Assembly: GCA_963930655.1 (NCBI GenBank)
Contig: OZ005614.1
Span: forward strand, 1,054,001 to 1,118,000
Direction of reading: 5' to 3'
Length of the DNA stretch: 64,000 nt
DNA from: Myrica gale
Lineage: Eukaryota > Streptophyta > Magnoliopsida > Fagales > Myricaceae
Shown here: positions 48,601-60,280 of the stretch, in pieces
Layout: every line of letters starts with the position of its first letter
Position numbering within the stretch: the first letter of the stretch is position 1
Translations under genes and position numbers: made by a program
Notes under the pieces: model-generated
What the model saw: the letters and a program-made list of their open reading frames with translations, nothing else
Database searches by the model: none
Told to the model about the DNA's origin: nothing

Positions 48601-49103
48601 AGTTGTTTTCCCGAACTGATCTTTCTGTGCTTTGGCATTTTATTAGTTTTAAGTATTTGCTTAGATAAAAAAAAAAAAATCCAAGTTTGCTGTCAGGTAT
48701 GAACTGACTGACTTTTGAGGAGAACATTCAGTGTAATTTCAATCGTCATAAACTAACCTTTGTAGTCTTTTTTAAGTATAATTGATGCAATTATATCATG
48801 TATTGTCCATTAAAAGTTTTCCTGGAAACTGAGCAGGCACAACTTTTAACTGAAAAAAATGAAACCACTGCTTCCCTTGACGGCAAGATTCACGACACCA
48901 ATGACGAAACAAGGACAATGGATGAAGAGTTGAGGAGGATGCTAGCAGATATCTTCGTTGATAGTGCTAGATTAAGAAAACAGGTTAATTCAGTTATACG
49001 CCGTACTTTCAAGGTGGGCATCATGCCTAAGAAAGAAGATGCGACTCCTTCAGAAGAAATACAAGTAAATAAATCTGTGGAAAAGGGGGATTTAACATTG
49101 TAA
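42643..49103 (+). CDS. EREL1: PX-domain protein, EREX/EREL-like endosomal Rab5 effector
   Basis: Ten exons (plus): 42643-42732, 43278-43388, 44403-44501, 44689-44775, 45326-45434, 45647-46452, 47075-47239, 47331-47594, 48035-48253, 48837-49103. All phases agree, giving 738 residues. The phox-homology domain (about 46-150) contains [39 protein letters not shown] and the proline-rich loop NLPPAPPKG, which fit phosphoinositide binding. A disordered Ser-rich region follows, then C-terminal coiled coils from about residue 400 ([20 protein letters not shown]). Arabidopsis EREX, EREL1 and EREL2 bind canonical Rab5 and PI3P and act in trafficking to the protein storage vacuole. From memory, At2g25350 (EREL1) and At4g32160 (EREL2) lie in the matching syntenic blocks, so the symbol is tentative within the family. 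Confidence 0.92.
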
Positions 49104-49757
49104 ATTTCTCCCCCTTCTAAGTTATAAATGCCTTCCTGGATTTGGATTGCCATTCTCATTGTCGTCAATGACGATCTGTTGTTATTATTTGATCCCACTA
49201 ATGTAACAGTAACTCAATTTTGTGGCTCCATATACCATTCTTCTGTTAAAGGGACATGCAGAGAGCATTCTTTTTTGTCTGCTTGAATAATGAGACAAGA
49301 TATAAAGGAAGTTGACGTATGTTTGTTTGCCCTTAGCTATCTATTGTACTCAAAAGGGGAAATATTTGAAGGAAAATTACAACTGCCAAATGAGAACCCA
49401 GGGCATGAACATTAAATTGAAGCTTTGCTATAACGAAGAACTAAATTAACAAAAGAACAAATAAGCAATCACGGGACAACAATTCTTCTTCAAAGCTATA
49501 ACTCGCACATGACATCCTACAGAACATACAGATCTCAGAGAGAAAATTATACAACTCGATTCACAAGTGGGATGGAACGGAGTAAAAGAGCCACATATCA
49601 TTATAGCTTGTTTGCTCAAGCATCATCTTTCCTTCAGCCCAAGCAGAATCAGCCCCCACAGAACTCTGCATAAACGAAAAGATTTTTAACCAACAAGCAC
49701 CAAGCAGAGGTAGTTTACGACATTTGCATTTGAAATTCAGAACACCGTAGAGTACCT
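49104..49757. other. Convergent 3' regions of the EREX-like and APT5-like genes
   Basis: The 3' UTRs of two converging genes meet here. No other feature recognised. Confidence 0.5.
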
Positions 49758-51972
49758 TTAACAACAGTTGTCCATTTTGCGCGGCTCCACGAGTATATAA
49801 AGAGGCTTCCCATTAAGCCTGCACTGTCCCTGAAAGGGAGGCATTTGTGAAAAGAGCATCTCAATTCCCAATGTTCATTTCCAATACAGAATACAGAAAA
49901 GTAATGTGGTCAGAGTGCAGTGGAGAGCATGAGCAGTTGAACAGTAATGTATCTTGAAAATGAAAGGAAATGCTCCATGTACATCACGCAAACCTTCCCT
50001 TGAAGGCAACCCTCCAACTAGAGACCCGGTCCCTACCCACAGGCCCTCCCCGAATGGGCGAGGCATGTGCGAAAGATTTAGAATTGTGCATTCTGTGTTT
50101 CATTTTCTGAAAAAAATATGGAAAACGTGGAAACGATCTTTTCTTCCTCACATTGTACCCTCCATAATTTTCTCAATAAAAGAGTTCTTGAATTGAAACA
50201 ATTAATCACATCTCAAATCCGATTTTGGTTTCCACCAATAATGGAGAGGAAAATCGGGGAACTATTCCAATAACCAAACATACAGAGACGGTCGTCTAGT
50301 AATGTTCTTTTTTTCTTTTGGGATTAACATGTTCTTCACTATAGTATCATCAAATAGTTTTGTTGGTCAACAATAATCAGCATAGCTACCTAATCTTACA
50401 CGACAGATGTTGTCCAAGAATAAATACTCATGAATGGGGAAGACAATTTGTATAGCAAGTAAAAGGAAGCGCCGATTAAGTTTTAGGGGTTTAAGTATTA
50501 CCTTAACCTCAGGCAACCCAATGACACATGCACATTCAGCCACTTCAGCCCCCACACGTTCTACATAAACAGAATATTTATGTTCCATACACTGGGTACC
50601 AGTTATCTACTGAACTAGGAGAAGAGTACAATAAACGAAAACTATAATCCTACGAAAAAGTACAGAACTCACCTAAAAGTCTTATTGCTGCTGATAGAGT
50701 CCCTCCTGTAGCAACCAAATCATCAATAATCAATGCACGTTCACCTGGCTGAACAGCCCCAACGTGCATTTCTAGACAATCAGTTCCATATTCCAGGACA
50801 TATGCTTCTGAAATTACTTCACCTACACATTTTTGTGAAGCCCCATAAATGCATTTGCAGTCAGAGTGGCTATCTGGATTACTAAAGCAGATAGAGCAAG
50901 GACTCCTTAGATGCTTGAGCTCTCGCATTTTGTAATCATCTAATTTTCCATCAAATTGACATCTTCCATCAAGATATCTGGGGTTTCAAAATTATTTGGA
51001 ATAACATGCAACAAGCGTACGTAATTCCAAAATTTTGACAAATAAGGAAATGATAGTTTGGAAGCACCATTTCAGTTCCATCTCACCTGGTAACTTTCTA
51101 GGTTTACGTAAAGGAACAAACTTTGCGCCTATAGCCAAGGCAATGGAGGGACCAAACACGAACCCTCTAGCTTCCACCCCTACACATAATTCAACAACTC
51201 TGTAAGTACGCGAAAAGCAGACAAGAAAGCAACTTTTCAGAAGCCTAATCCTGGTACACACATACGGAACTTCCAGAACCTGGTAAGTCTAGTTCCCCTG
51301 GTCAACCACACAACCACCTAGATCGTTTTACCGCCCATAAATGACAATTTCCCCCAGAGCGCATGCATTTAGAATAGCCCTCCAGACAAGGACAATATGA
51401 CAGTCTAACAGTTCAAGCGCTTAGATGGTATATGAATTGAAAGCATAAAATAGAGAGACAAAATCTTATGTTAAGAGTCATTTAGCCTTTCCAGTTGACA
51501 ACGCAGAAGTAGTGTTGTAATAAATAGTACTTCGAGGCTAAAGTTTTGTGAAATATGGTGTTAAAACATACGAACCACCAATTCTCGTTTCTCTGAGGGG
51601 GCAACTCCCCGAAATCTATTTATCCTAACAGGAAGAAAGCAAAAGTGTAATCACCTGCAACAACAGAGATGCCCATGTTTCTGTAGCGGTCAACGAAAAT
51701 ATCAATGGTGTCCTTGAACGCCTTGTGATCCAACAACAACGTTGTTATATCTTGAAACATTATTCCTACCACAATCAAGTAGCGGAAAGAATCAGATAGT
51801 TGACAAAGAAGCAACATAAAAAGGGGAAGTAAAACAAAACAGGAAAATAAAATAAAAACAGAGCAAAAGAAAGCACTCGACCTGGCTTTGGGAAGTGAGG
51901 AACTACTCGGATTGCTTCGGAGATGCCTTGGAGCCTTGGGTCTCCTTTGAGACCGTTCTCTGCTGCAAACAT
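49758..51972 (-). CDS. APT5: Adenine phosphoribosyltransferase 5-like
   Basis: Six exons (minus): 51882-51972, 51655-51765, 51087-51179, 50673-50822, 50502-50560, 49758-49829; phases agree and give 191 residues, the length I recall for Arabidopsis APT5. APT converts adenine and PRPP to AMP; plant isoforms also convert cytokinin bases to nucleotides. Visible motifs: [36 protein letters not shown], the flexible-loop region ([16 protein letters not shown]) and the PRPP-binding motif [13 protein letters not shown]. The start [16 protein letters not shown] matches APT5. The frame stays open upstream to an ATG at 52140, giving a basic 56-residue extension that could be a targeting peptide or untranslated leader. 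Exon 4 also has an open, Cys-containing extension upstream (to about 50930), possibly an alternative exon. Confidence 0.92.
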
Positions 51973-53630
51973 TCTCTCTCTGTGCTCTTTGATTTCCTTA
52001 TGGGGCTTTTGTATAGATTTTGCAAAGATTTCCTTGAATGTATCTCTCCTTTTATGCCGCTGACTCACCTTCTTGAATAAGGAGCGTTTGGGTTTTTCCC
52101 TCCTAAACTGATGAAGAAGTAGAAGGGATAAAATTCTCACTTCTCTCTAGGGGCCTTCTGAGTTATCGTGGGTGCCTTCAATACGTTGTCCAAACCAGAG
52201 CAGCTCATAAGCAATTGAAAATTCATTGAGCTCGCTTCTCGAGTTAACACGATATTGGAGCGCGTGTCAAACACGCAGCATACACATTGCGGCTCTTTCC
52301 TTTTCCGGTCTAAGGTCCTCACTCCTCACCCTCCTTTGACTGTGTCCACCACCTTTTTGTCAACTGAGTGCATCTTCGTTCGTAAATATATTTTAAAATA
52401 TAATAAAATATTATTATTTTTTTTATAATCTTCAATAATTTTTTAATACAAATTATAATATATTTTTAAAAAATTTAACAAATCTTTTCTCCTCATATTT
52501 TTCAATGACTCCAATATATTTTATTAAATAATTACATAAAATCACTATTTATACATCCTTTTACCAACTCTAATAAAAATTAAATATTTTTAAAACTTTA
52601 TAATACCTTTTACACAAAATATATAAAACTCAAATCTACATAAATATTCATAATTTTATAAAATAAAATTAATTTTTTAATCTTTTATAAAATAAATGTT
52701 CAATTTTTTTAAATTGATATAATAAAAATTAATGTAGATTAGAATTTTATTAAATTTTGAGAGAAAAATAGTAAAAAGTATAATTTTTATATAAGGTAGC
52801 AAAAAAATGGAAGATAATTAATTTGAATGAATTCTTTTATTTATTGTAATAAAAAGAGATGATTTAACATAACAATTTTGAAATTTTTTAATAACAATTT
52901 TAAATTAATTATATTTATAAATAAAAATTTTAACCAAAATTTTAATTTACAAGCATACCTGTAATGTTTCTTGCTATAGTCCGATGCTTTTGTACTTAAC
53001 AATCACAGAAGTAATAAATTCGCAAAAAAAAAAAAACGTATAAAAACAGTAAAAGAATATTACAAATAAAATGGACAAATGCAACAGCTTCACGTAAAAA
53101 AAAAATAGACACATGCAAGATGCAGCGAAACGTTCTCTCACTTATCCAAAAAATAAAATAAAATAATAATATAAAAAACGTTCTGTCTCACACAAAAATC
53201 GGTCGAAGGAAAAATGTCGACGTTTCAGGCACGCGCGAGTGAATCGAAGTAGCATTAGCATTCGTCACCACTCCCGCGGTTTTATTTCTCCTTTTCGTTT
53301 TGGTAAGACAATTAATTTTTTTTACTTTTTTTTTTCTTCGTGCTTTTTGTAAGTAAAATCAATTCTCCTGTAGAATGTCTGGCTTTCTAGATGACTTTAC
53401 ACTGTTCAGTGAATCTAACCCCTCTCTAACAGGCAAAGATTCCCTGTTCCCCCCGTATACTTTTATTGGAAGCAGAACAGCTCCGGTCCACGGTAAGCAA
53501 CCGCTGTGATCAACACCGGTGTCTTTTTTTACCCTTTTTTTCTCCTTACTGAGCAAGGATGAGTGTCCTTTTTTACTTTAACAAATGTAGTATCAATTCT
53601 ACGTAGTTGGTGTTTTTTGCTTACGATTGT
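51973..53630. other. APT5-like promoter and AT-rich intergenic DNA
   Basis: 51973-52350 is the probable leader and promoter. 52390-53000 is extremely AT-rich. 53200-53560 has mixed composition without a recognised gene. Confidence 0.4.
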
Positions 53631-53820
53631 GTTCAGTTAAAATGTTTTGTGAGAATTTTTTGTGCTTTGAGAATTTTTATGTGATGTTAATTTTATTGGT
53701 ATGCGTGTTGTAGTTATATGAGCATGTTCGGTTAAGGTGATTTGTGAGAATTTTTTGTATTTTGAAAATTTTTATGTGATGTTAACTTTACTGATATGCG
53801 TGTTGTAGTTATATTTATGT
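53631..53820. repeat. Tandem duplication of a ~95 bp unit (GTTCRGTTAA...GATATGCGTG)
   Basis: Two adjacent copies starting GTTCAGTTAA (53631) and GTTCGGTTAA (53726) share GTGAGAATTTTTTG, TTTTTATGTGATGTTAA and ATATGCGTGTTGTAGTTATA-like stretches. They are followed by a region ending near CTAAACGAACAGCCCC (53897). The whole may be a MITE with GTTCAGTTAA-type inverted ends; related sequence lies at 41905-42065 and 33790-33850. Confidence 0.7.
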
Positions 53821-53897
53821 GGTGTGAAAAATAATAATTGGTTGTAGAATCCTGAGGATTCAAAAAATCCTAAAGATTCATGCTAAACGAACAGCCC

Positions 53898-54532
53898 CTA
53901 ACATTTTGGTTATAGAAATTTTAAATCAAATAAACACAATTCAAGATTTTTAATATCTACACATATACTTTATTTTTCATAAAATTTAATAAAATAAAGA
54001 TTATTAAAATTTTAAGATTATTACTCCAAATTTTTACACCGTAACCCTTTTTTGCTAAAAAAAATAAAAATAAAATTCTAGGTAACCACTGCATGCCTGC
54101 CTCTTGAGTACAACGAGGTAATGGTAGTTTCGTCATTTAGCGGAATTGACGGCTACTAGTTGGCAGAGAATCAAGTAACAGTGGATTTTTGAGATCTTGT
54201 AGGGGGCGGTGGTCCCAACTCCCAAGCCTGGTCCCCTCCGCTTTTCATTAATGACGTGGCAAAATGCCCAATCCGAACCAGAGATGGTCTGGAGGGCCGT
54301 TTACGTGGCATCGGTGAGAGGATTTAAGGCAGCGGGTGGCTATTGAGAATGCGACACGCGTCCAGATTGGCAATCTTTGAGTTTGTCGTTTACTGTGATA
54401 AAACATTTACCGGGATATTGTGTTTAATGTTGTGGACCCCGGCGATTGGATACGACCAACGTCATCATTCCAACGGCATACAAATCCTACCGAAAACACT
54501 CTAGGCGACAGGCGTGAGCCTTTTTTTTTTTT
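53898..54532. other. Intergenic, promoter-like composition, no gene recognised
   Basis: 54100-54500 is GC-richer than its flanks (contains TTTACGTGGCA and ATGACGTGGCA, ACGT-core motifs), but no coding region follows. Confidence 0.35.
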
Positions 54533-54905
54533 TTCACTTACAAATTACCATAATTTTTACAAATTACATCCTAATATACCAATTTTGATACATTGAATCT
54601 TCTTATTACCAATTTTTGACACTTTACACAATAAACTATCAATTTTGACACATTACATCATTCAACTACTAATATTAAACACTTTGCACCCTCTATTTGA
54701 CAATAATACCCTTAATAAATTAATATATTGACAACAATAGTTTTAATATATACAAAATGGGTCAAGGGTATTATCGTCAATGTGTCAAAATTTGTAGTTT
54801 AGGGTGCAAAGTATCAAAAATTGGTAGTTAGAGGGTGCAATGTATCAAAATTGGTAGTTTAAGGTGTAAAATGTAAAACCTTTGATAATTTGTGGATGAA
54901 AATAT
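54533..54905. repeat. Palindromic MITE-like repeat (inverted arms ~150 bp)
   Basis: Left-arm phrases such as CCAATTTTGATACATTG, TTTTTGACACTTTACAC and GGGTATTATCG-type sequence reappear inverted in the right arm (CAATGTATCAAAATTGG, GTGCAAAGTATCAAAAATT). The interior includes ATACCCTTAATAAATTAATA. Non-coding. Similar in style to 2775-3230, with stretches about cell-count-like phrases GTGCAAAGTA, but not the same copy. Confidence 0.65.
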
Positions 54906-54916
54906 ATTTTTCCCTT

Positions 54917-55250
54917 CAAATATTATATTCTTAAATTATTAATGTTACATTTTGTATTTTAAACTATTTAATTTAATATATTACAATTTTCAACCATTAA
55001 TATTAAATATTTTACATCTTACATTTGACAAATATATTATTGATAAATTAATGAATTGACAATAATATTTTTAATATATACAAAATGAGTTGATGATATT
55101 ATCGTTATTTTAGTCTAAAAATTTAACAAATGGTAAAAAATGTCAAAAATTATTAATCAGATGGTACAATATGTCAAAATTGATAATTTAGTGTGTCGAG
55201 TGTAAAACCAATAATAATTCATGGGTGAAAAATTATATTTTTCCTTTTTT
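54917..55250. repeat. Second, diverged copy of the palindromic repeat
   Basis: Directly follows the first copy and shares GACAATAAT, TTTTAATATATACAAAATG and GTCAAAAATT-type phrases in the same order. The copies may be an old tandem insertion pair. Confidence 0.55.
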
Positions 55251-57672
55251 TTTAATACAAAATAAAAATTATGGGACAAAATGGTAATTTTGAAAAGTTA
55301 GCGCATTCACGTTATGAATACTCTCTTTTAAATTAATTAAATATTTACTTAATAATTGAATATGTAATCTGTGGACTTATCTATACAAATACAAGCTTAT
55401 CCTTAATTAGAGAGACCCAAGTGGATCAAAATTACAATTCAATTAAGGATAGGTCTGTTTGTCCAAAATTTTATGGGCTTAATATTTCTAACAAAATAAA
55501 TATAATTCAAAATTTTAAACGTTTACATATATATACTTCAAACTTTTTACAAACCATAATAAAATTTAACATTAAAAAAATTTCTAAAATTTAAAAAAAT
55601 ATGCCTCAAAATTTCGCAAAACAAACGACAACTAAATGCCACTGCGGACTGCGGTTTCCTTTATTATCTGCGCACCGGCACCGATTTGAATTTGATGAGC
55701 AAGTGTTAGATAGGTCCGCAGAGGGAGCACGTGGTGCAGCACATTTGGATTGTCGTGGTCCCTCCCGATGAAATCAGACGTACAGGATTACTGTTCATAC
55801 GCACGCGAGGGTACCAAAGGAAAACATGATGACATGATCATTAACAACTTTGGAGAGGAGAGACCACCCCATATCTCACATCTCACATCTCATATCTCCT
55901 AGATTACGATATCCCCCCATGTTTCTCTCTCTATTCACTCCCCCACCCTCTCTCTCTTCATCACCTCTGGTAAGTTGGACAGCACAAAATCCGACCGTCC
56001 GTACTTTAAGATCCCAGAGCGTTCAAGATGACGGTCGGGAAAGATCATGCGTGCGGGATCTTCGCCTTTTAAAATCCACGAGCAAAGGTCAAAGGAAAAT
56101 ATCAGCGTATCAATCCTATGCGCCCACGCCTATCTTTCGAAGCATTAACAGTATACAATAAGTAATTATATAAATCTCATTTCATATAATCAAACGGTGG
56201 AAAACAAAGGTTGCATTCTGGTTAATATATTGGCGGTCGCAGGATAAAACCTCTCAGTTGCCTTTTCAGCGGTGCTACTTTTTGAATCTTGTGGTGGATA
56301 TGCAGAAATCCTTTTAAAGATTCGGGCCACGTATGTCCGAGCGCATGATATTTTGGGGTTTTAAAAAATTTTATAATGGCCGTCAACCTCATACGATGAA
56401 AATAATGATTAGGCATATCTGCATTCCTAATCTCAACTGAAATCTAATCAACCCCTTCCGATCTGCAGCTGTTATTTTCTCCCGTTATATATATATATAA
56501 ATATATATTTATATATATTTATATTATATTATATTAGCTTCTGCGATTAGAAAAGCGATAGGTCGGCTGCTCGGGCCTCTACTGTTTTGAAATTTTCTTT
56601 TATTTATCCGATTGAGTCACTTGGGCAAAAAAGTTACAGTGTGGCCCATTGTTTATAGGGATTGTGTCAAAAGTTAATTAAACAAGGATGAAGTTGCAAA
56701 TATCAAATATTTTCACATGAGTAAGGTCAGATTTGTGATTGGAGGTGCCATCGACATTATCAGAGAAAATTCTACTCATACTGTCATTCTTATCCAAATT
56801 GTCTGCGACGTCTTTTCGGAAGATAAGATCACGTAGAAGCGCCCAGGGGCCATCTGGTCATTCTCAAAACAGAAAACCAAAAAAAAAAGGGGGGGGGGGC
56901 TCTCACAGAACCACGGATCGGGGGGTTTCTGAAGCCCAACAGTTGATACAATAAGAACAGGTGTTCGTTTTTTATGGGCTTGGGTTTGTGCGATAAGAGA
57001 GTTTCTTGTATTATGGGCCGAGCTTAAAAGTAATTCATTGGACACACGTGGAGACATACTATTGGTCGCATAGCCCAATACTATTGGAAGAGGTAAATAC
57101 TATATTTAAAAAAAATATTTTTTTGTTGCTTTTATTTTGATTTGATAATTTATTCCAATTTTCTCTTGCTATTAAAAAAAGAGAGTAAATATGGATAGAA
57201 AATATAATGCCAGCTCATATCTCGTGCATTATACATCACATCTACTTTGTATTTATATTTTTTTTTAGTTTTTCCAAAGGTTTCCATCAACCTCAAAATA
57301 TAGTTTTATTTTGTAATAAAGAAAGGATAAACATAAATAGGAAAACTCCCTGGTGGAAGCTTCCCACAGGTGAAGGGACTAATAACTTCATCCACGGGCC
57401 TCTGCCTTTGAACCGAAGCAAAGCCCGAGATTCAGGTGCCAGCTTACATAGACCTCTCCAGCCTCCACATTCTTTGACCAATTGGCGCACACCGACTAGC
57501 TTCGTACAAAACGAACATACACGTTGGATTCTTTTATCCGATTATTTTGTCTCTATTTGATAAGTAGTTCCAGTTCACTTGCCGACCTTTGCAAACGCGA
57601 GCCTTTTCTTTCCTCCATGTCTTTTCCCTCCAATCCCTTTCTCCACTTACAAGCCCCCCATTTTCCTTCTCT

Positions 57673-57709
<37 letters not shown>

Positions 57710-57827
57710 GTACTATTGGATGTGATTGGCGATGGGTGGGAGTGAAATAGTAAGCGATTTGTCAGATAAATAGTTAGACAAGAATAGGAGGGAGCACGGA
57801 TGTGCACCCCAGAGCCAGAGGTGGACC
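55251..57827. other. Intergenic region between the repeats and the MRC-like pseudogene
   Basis: No recognised gene. It holds an AT-rich stretch (55260-55620), an AT microsatellite-like run (56488-56537), G/A homopolymers (56878-56900) and a (CT)28-nt run (57677-57704) in the leader of the MRC-like locus. Confidence 0.4.
57677..57704. repeat. (CT)n microsatellite
   Basis: Fourteen CT units in the probable 5' leader of the MRC-like pseudogene. Confidence 0.95.
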
Positions 57828-59680
57828 ATGGCGTTCTGTGCCGCTTTTCGACCCAATCTTTCCACCACGGCTTCTCACCCTCACAGCAAGGTACCTCTCT
57901 CTCTAATGTGTGTGTGTGTGTGGTTATAAACGCTGCGTGCGTGCGGGAAATTTGTGTACTTTCCTGGTTTCATGATATTGGATTATTTTGGGTTTTATTT
58001 TTCAAGTTTTCATGCTATTTGATGCTTCTTTGACTGTCAATGCACTAGATGGAATCTTTCTAAATTTTATGTCAAGATTACGATTCTGAAGCAATTGGAA
58101 TCTTCCGGATATGTTGGCAAAAACGTGGCTTGTGAAGGATTACATGAATTTCCGCTTCTTATTTGTTTGTTGCATTCAGAAGTTACTTTAAACAACAGTT
58201 GACATGATTCTGTCTACTCCCTCCAAATATTACTTATGAAACATCTTTGACCGAATTTGCCACTACTTGTATATAGCATTGGTACATTGCTGATGAAAAT
58301 AAACGGAGTACTTGCATGCTTTTCACAGATTTATAAATTAAAATGATTCATGAGCTTTCCCTATGCATTGGCATTTGAGATTTTCAAAAATCCGAATATG
58401 AAATTTGACTTATCAACTATTTCCTTCTTCATTTATCCACCCTTTCTTCCATGTTTCTCTCATGATTCTAGTTTCCATGATCGTGAATCTTCTTTCTGGG
58501 AAGTGAATATTAAAAAAAAAAGTTCGAGTCTCAAGGGTGTAGGATGAATTTTTCTGCTGTTGAGCGAGTTCTTGACTTATATGCTCCTTAGGTTGTGGGG
58601 TTGGTCCAGTGGGCCGTGGTTTGTACTTCAGGATAGGGCCAAACGGGTCCGACTTTGGGGGATTTCCACGTTATCAAAAACAAAGATTCTTCTTGAGAGG
58701 TTGTTTGCACAGACACAAAAACTGGAAGAACAGATGAACAGAGATTCACACCTCCCTGAAGTTGTTCAACTGTTGCTTAACCTTGGGATCCTGGAGTTTG
58801 GTCTTCAGGCTGCATTGCCAGCCTTGAAACAGAAAGAAGAAGATCTACAGGATGCAGAGGATAGTCTTGTTGGAGCACAGTGAATTAAACCGTGCAAAGG
58901 AGGAGTTGGAGCGACGTGAAGAACAAATTGCTGCTGCTTGCTGTAAGCACGAACGGTTGGAAGAGGAATTGAAGCGATCTAATTTTAATATAGCTTCTCA
59001 AGCTTGTCAGATAGAAGATCTAAAGCTTCAACTCAAGGAAGGAGACGAGGAGCTTGCCGCTGCCCAATCTGCACTATCTTTGAAAGAAGAGGAAATACAA
59101 AAAATGAGAAATGAATTGATTAAGAAGAGCGAAGAAGTGGCCAAGATTGTCTCTGAACTTAAATCAAAAAGTCAGCTCTTAAACAAAGCCAATGCAGTAA
59201 TGCGGAGACAAGAGGATGAGCTTCAAGAACTCCGGAAAGCAATCAGGGAGAAAGAAGAAGAAGTAGAAATTTCTTTGACCCTGAGGAAACTTGAAGAGGA
59301 GAGGTTAAAAGCTGCAGAGGCCAATTTGGAGAAGCGGACAATGAAGTGGTTATTGGCACAGGAAGAACTGAAGAAACTGGCAGAAGAAGCATCCAAGCAT
59401 GTCTGGGAAACGAATGAAGCTCTAGAGGATTTCGGAAGAGTAAAAAAGCTTCTTGCTGACGTGAGGTCTGAGTTGGTTTCTTCACAGAAATATCTGGCAT
59501 CCTATCGACAAAAAAATGGAAGAACAAGAGGTGCAGTTGGAAAAGCAACTAGCAGAAGTTGAAGAACAGAAGAAAAGTGTTATGCCCTACTTGGAGACTC
59601 TGAAAGATGCCCAAATAGAAATAGAGAGTGAGAGAGTAAAGCTTAGGATTGCAGAGGCTAGAAACAAGGAGCCATATTCT
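57828..59680 (+). pseudogene. MRC/PII1-like (myosin-resembling chloroplast protein) truncated pseudogene
   Basis: Exon 1 (57828-57890) encodes a transit-peptide-like start (MAFCAAFRPNLSTTASHPHS) and ends at a GT donor. Exon 2 (from about 58592) begins with GVGPVGRGLYFRIGPN in one frame. It changes frame near 58680 to LLERLFAQTQKLEEQ...KQKEEDLQDAE, again near 58860 (LLEHSELNRAKEELERREEQ), and again at an A-run near 59511-59517 (MEEQEVQLEKQLAEVEEQKK). Similarity stops abruptly at RIAEARNKE (about 59672); the remaining half of the ~700-residue coiled-coil protein is missing. MRC/PII1 (Arabidopsis At4g32190) is a plastid protein that works with SS4 in starch granule initiation. This copy looks dead. 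The position before the KOC1-like gene matches Arabidopsis order. Confidence 0.82.
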
Positions 59681-59996
59681 TACAAATTCAGCCGACAGAT
59701 ATGCAGGCCAAATAGTGCACGGGTCATTATATCTGTGACGAAATTTTAACTTACCGATCGCCGTTCATTTTGTCAAGGACAAGGTCTCTCCGGTGTATCC
59801 GCAGGGGAGGGTGGTCGGAACCGCAAGTTTTTCTATTCCTGACCGTTCGTTTTTTCTGTTTTGTGGGCGGTGACTTGGGTGTGGGCACTAGACCCACGAA
59901 GCTTTACAATGTCCCAACTCCCAAAGGCAAACATCGTGCGTGGAAATTGTTCCAGACAAACAACACGAAACTAAATACACAAGAGTATAAACAAAC
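59681..59996. other. Non-MRC sequence following the truncation
   Basis: No similarity recognised. CAAAC (59992-59996) is the left target duplication of TRIM 2. Confidence 0.4.
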
Positions 59997-60075
59997 TGTT
60001 AGAGAATATAATTCAAATAATAAAATCTTCTTCTTTCTATCAGTTTAAGCTTTTGGGATGAGTGGTAGATTCACA
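59997..60075 (+). repeat. 5' LTR of TRIM 2 (79 bp)
   Basis: Direct repeat of 60197-60275, with 5 differences by eye. Starts TGTTAGAG and ends ATTCACA. Confidence 0.9.
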
Positions 60076-60196
60076 TGGTATTAAAGCCAAGGTCCTAAGT
60101 TCAAGACCTGATTCTGCACTTCACCTAAATTTCAATTAAATATTGCACGTGTTAGGTCTCCAAATTAAAGGAGTCTGACCCACATGTGAGGGGTAG

Positions 60197-60275
60197 TATT
60201 AGAGAATATAATTCAAATAATAAAATCTTCATCTTTCTATCAGCTTAAGCTTTAGTGATGAGTGGTAGATTCACA
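60197..60275 (+). repeat. 3' LTR of TRIM 2 (79 bp)
   Basis: Partner of 59997-60075. Its first bases are TA instead of TG, probably a later mutation. Confidence 0.9.
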
Positions 60276-60280
60276 CAAAC

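Larger units (their letters stand above)
59997..60275 (+). mobile_element. TRIM retrotransposon 2 (279 bp, complete, 5 bp target duplication)
   Basis: 79 bp LTRs flank a 121 bp interior. Immediately after the 5' LTR lies TGGTATTAAAGCC, one or two changes from the initiator-Met primer-binding site TGGTATCAGAGC. GTGAGGGGTAG, a polypurine tract, precedes the 3' LTR. CAAAC flanks both ends (59992-59996, 60276-60280). At 279 bp it is near the lower size limit for an LTR-flanked element. No coding capacity. Confidence 0.9.

Noticed and set aside
55850..56161. Plus-strand ORF of 103 codons, Ser/Pro-rich
   Set aside because: Repetitive CT-rich DNA gives the Ser/Pro content. No domain, splice context or homologue recognised.
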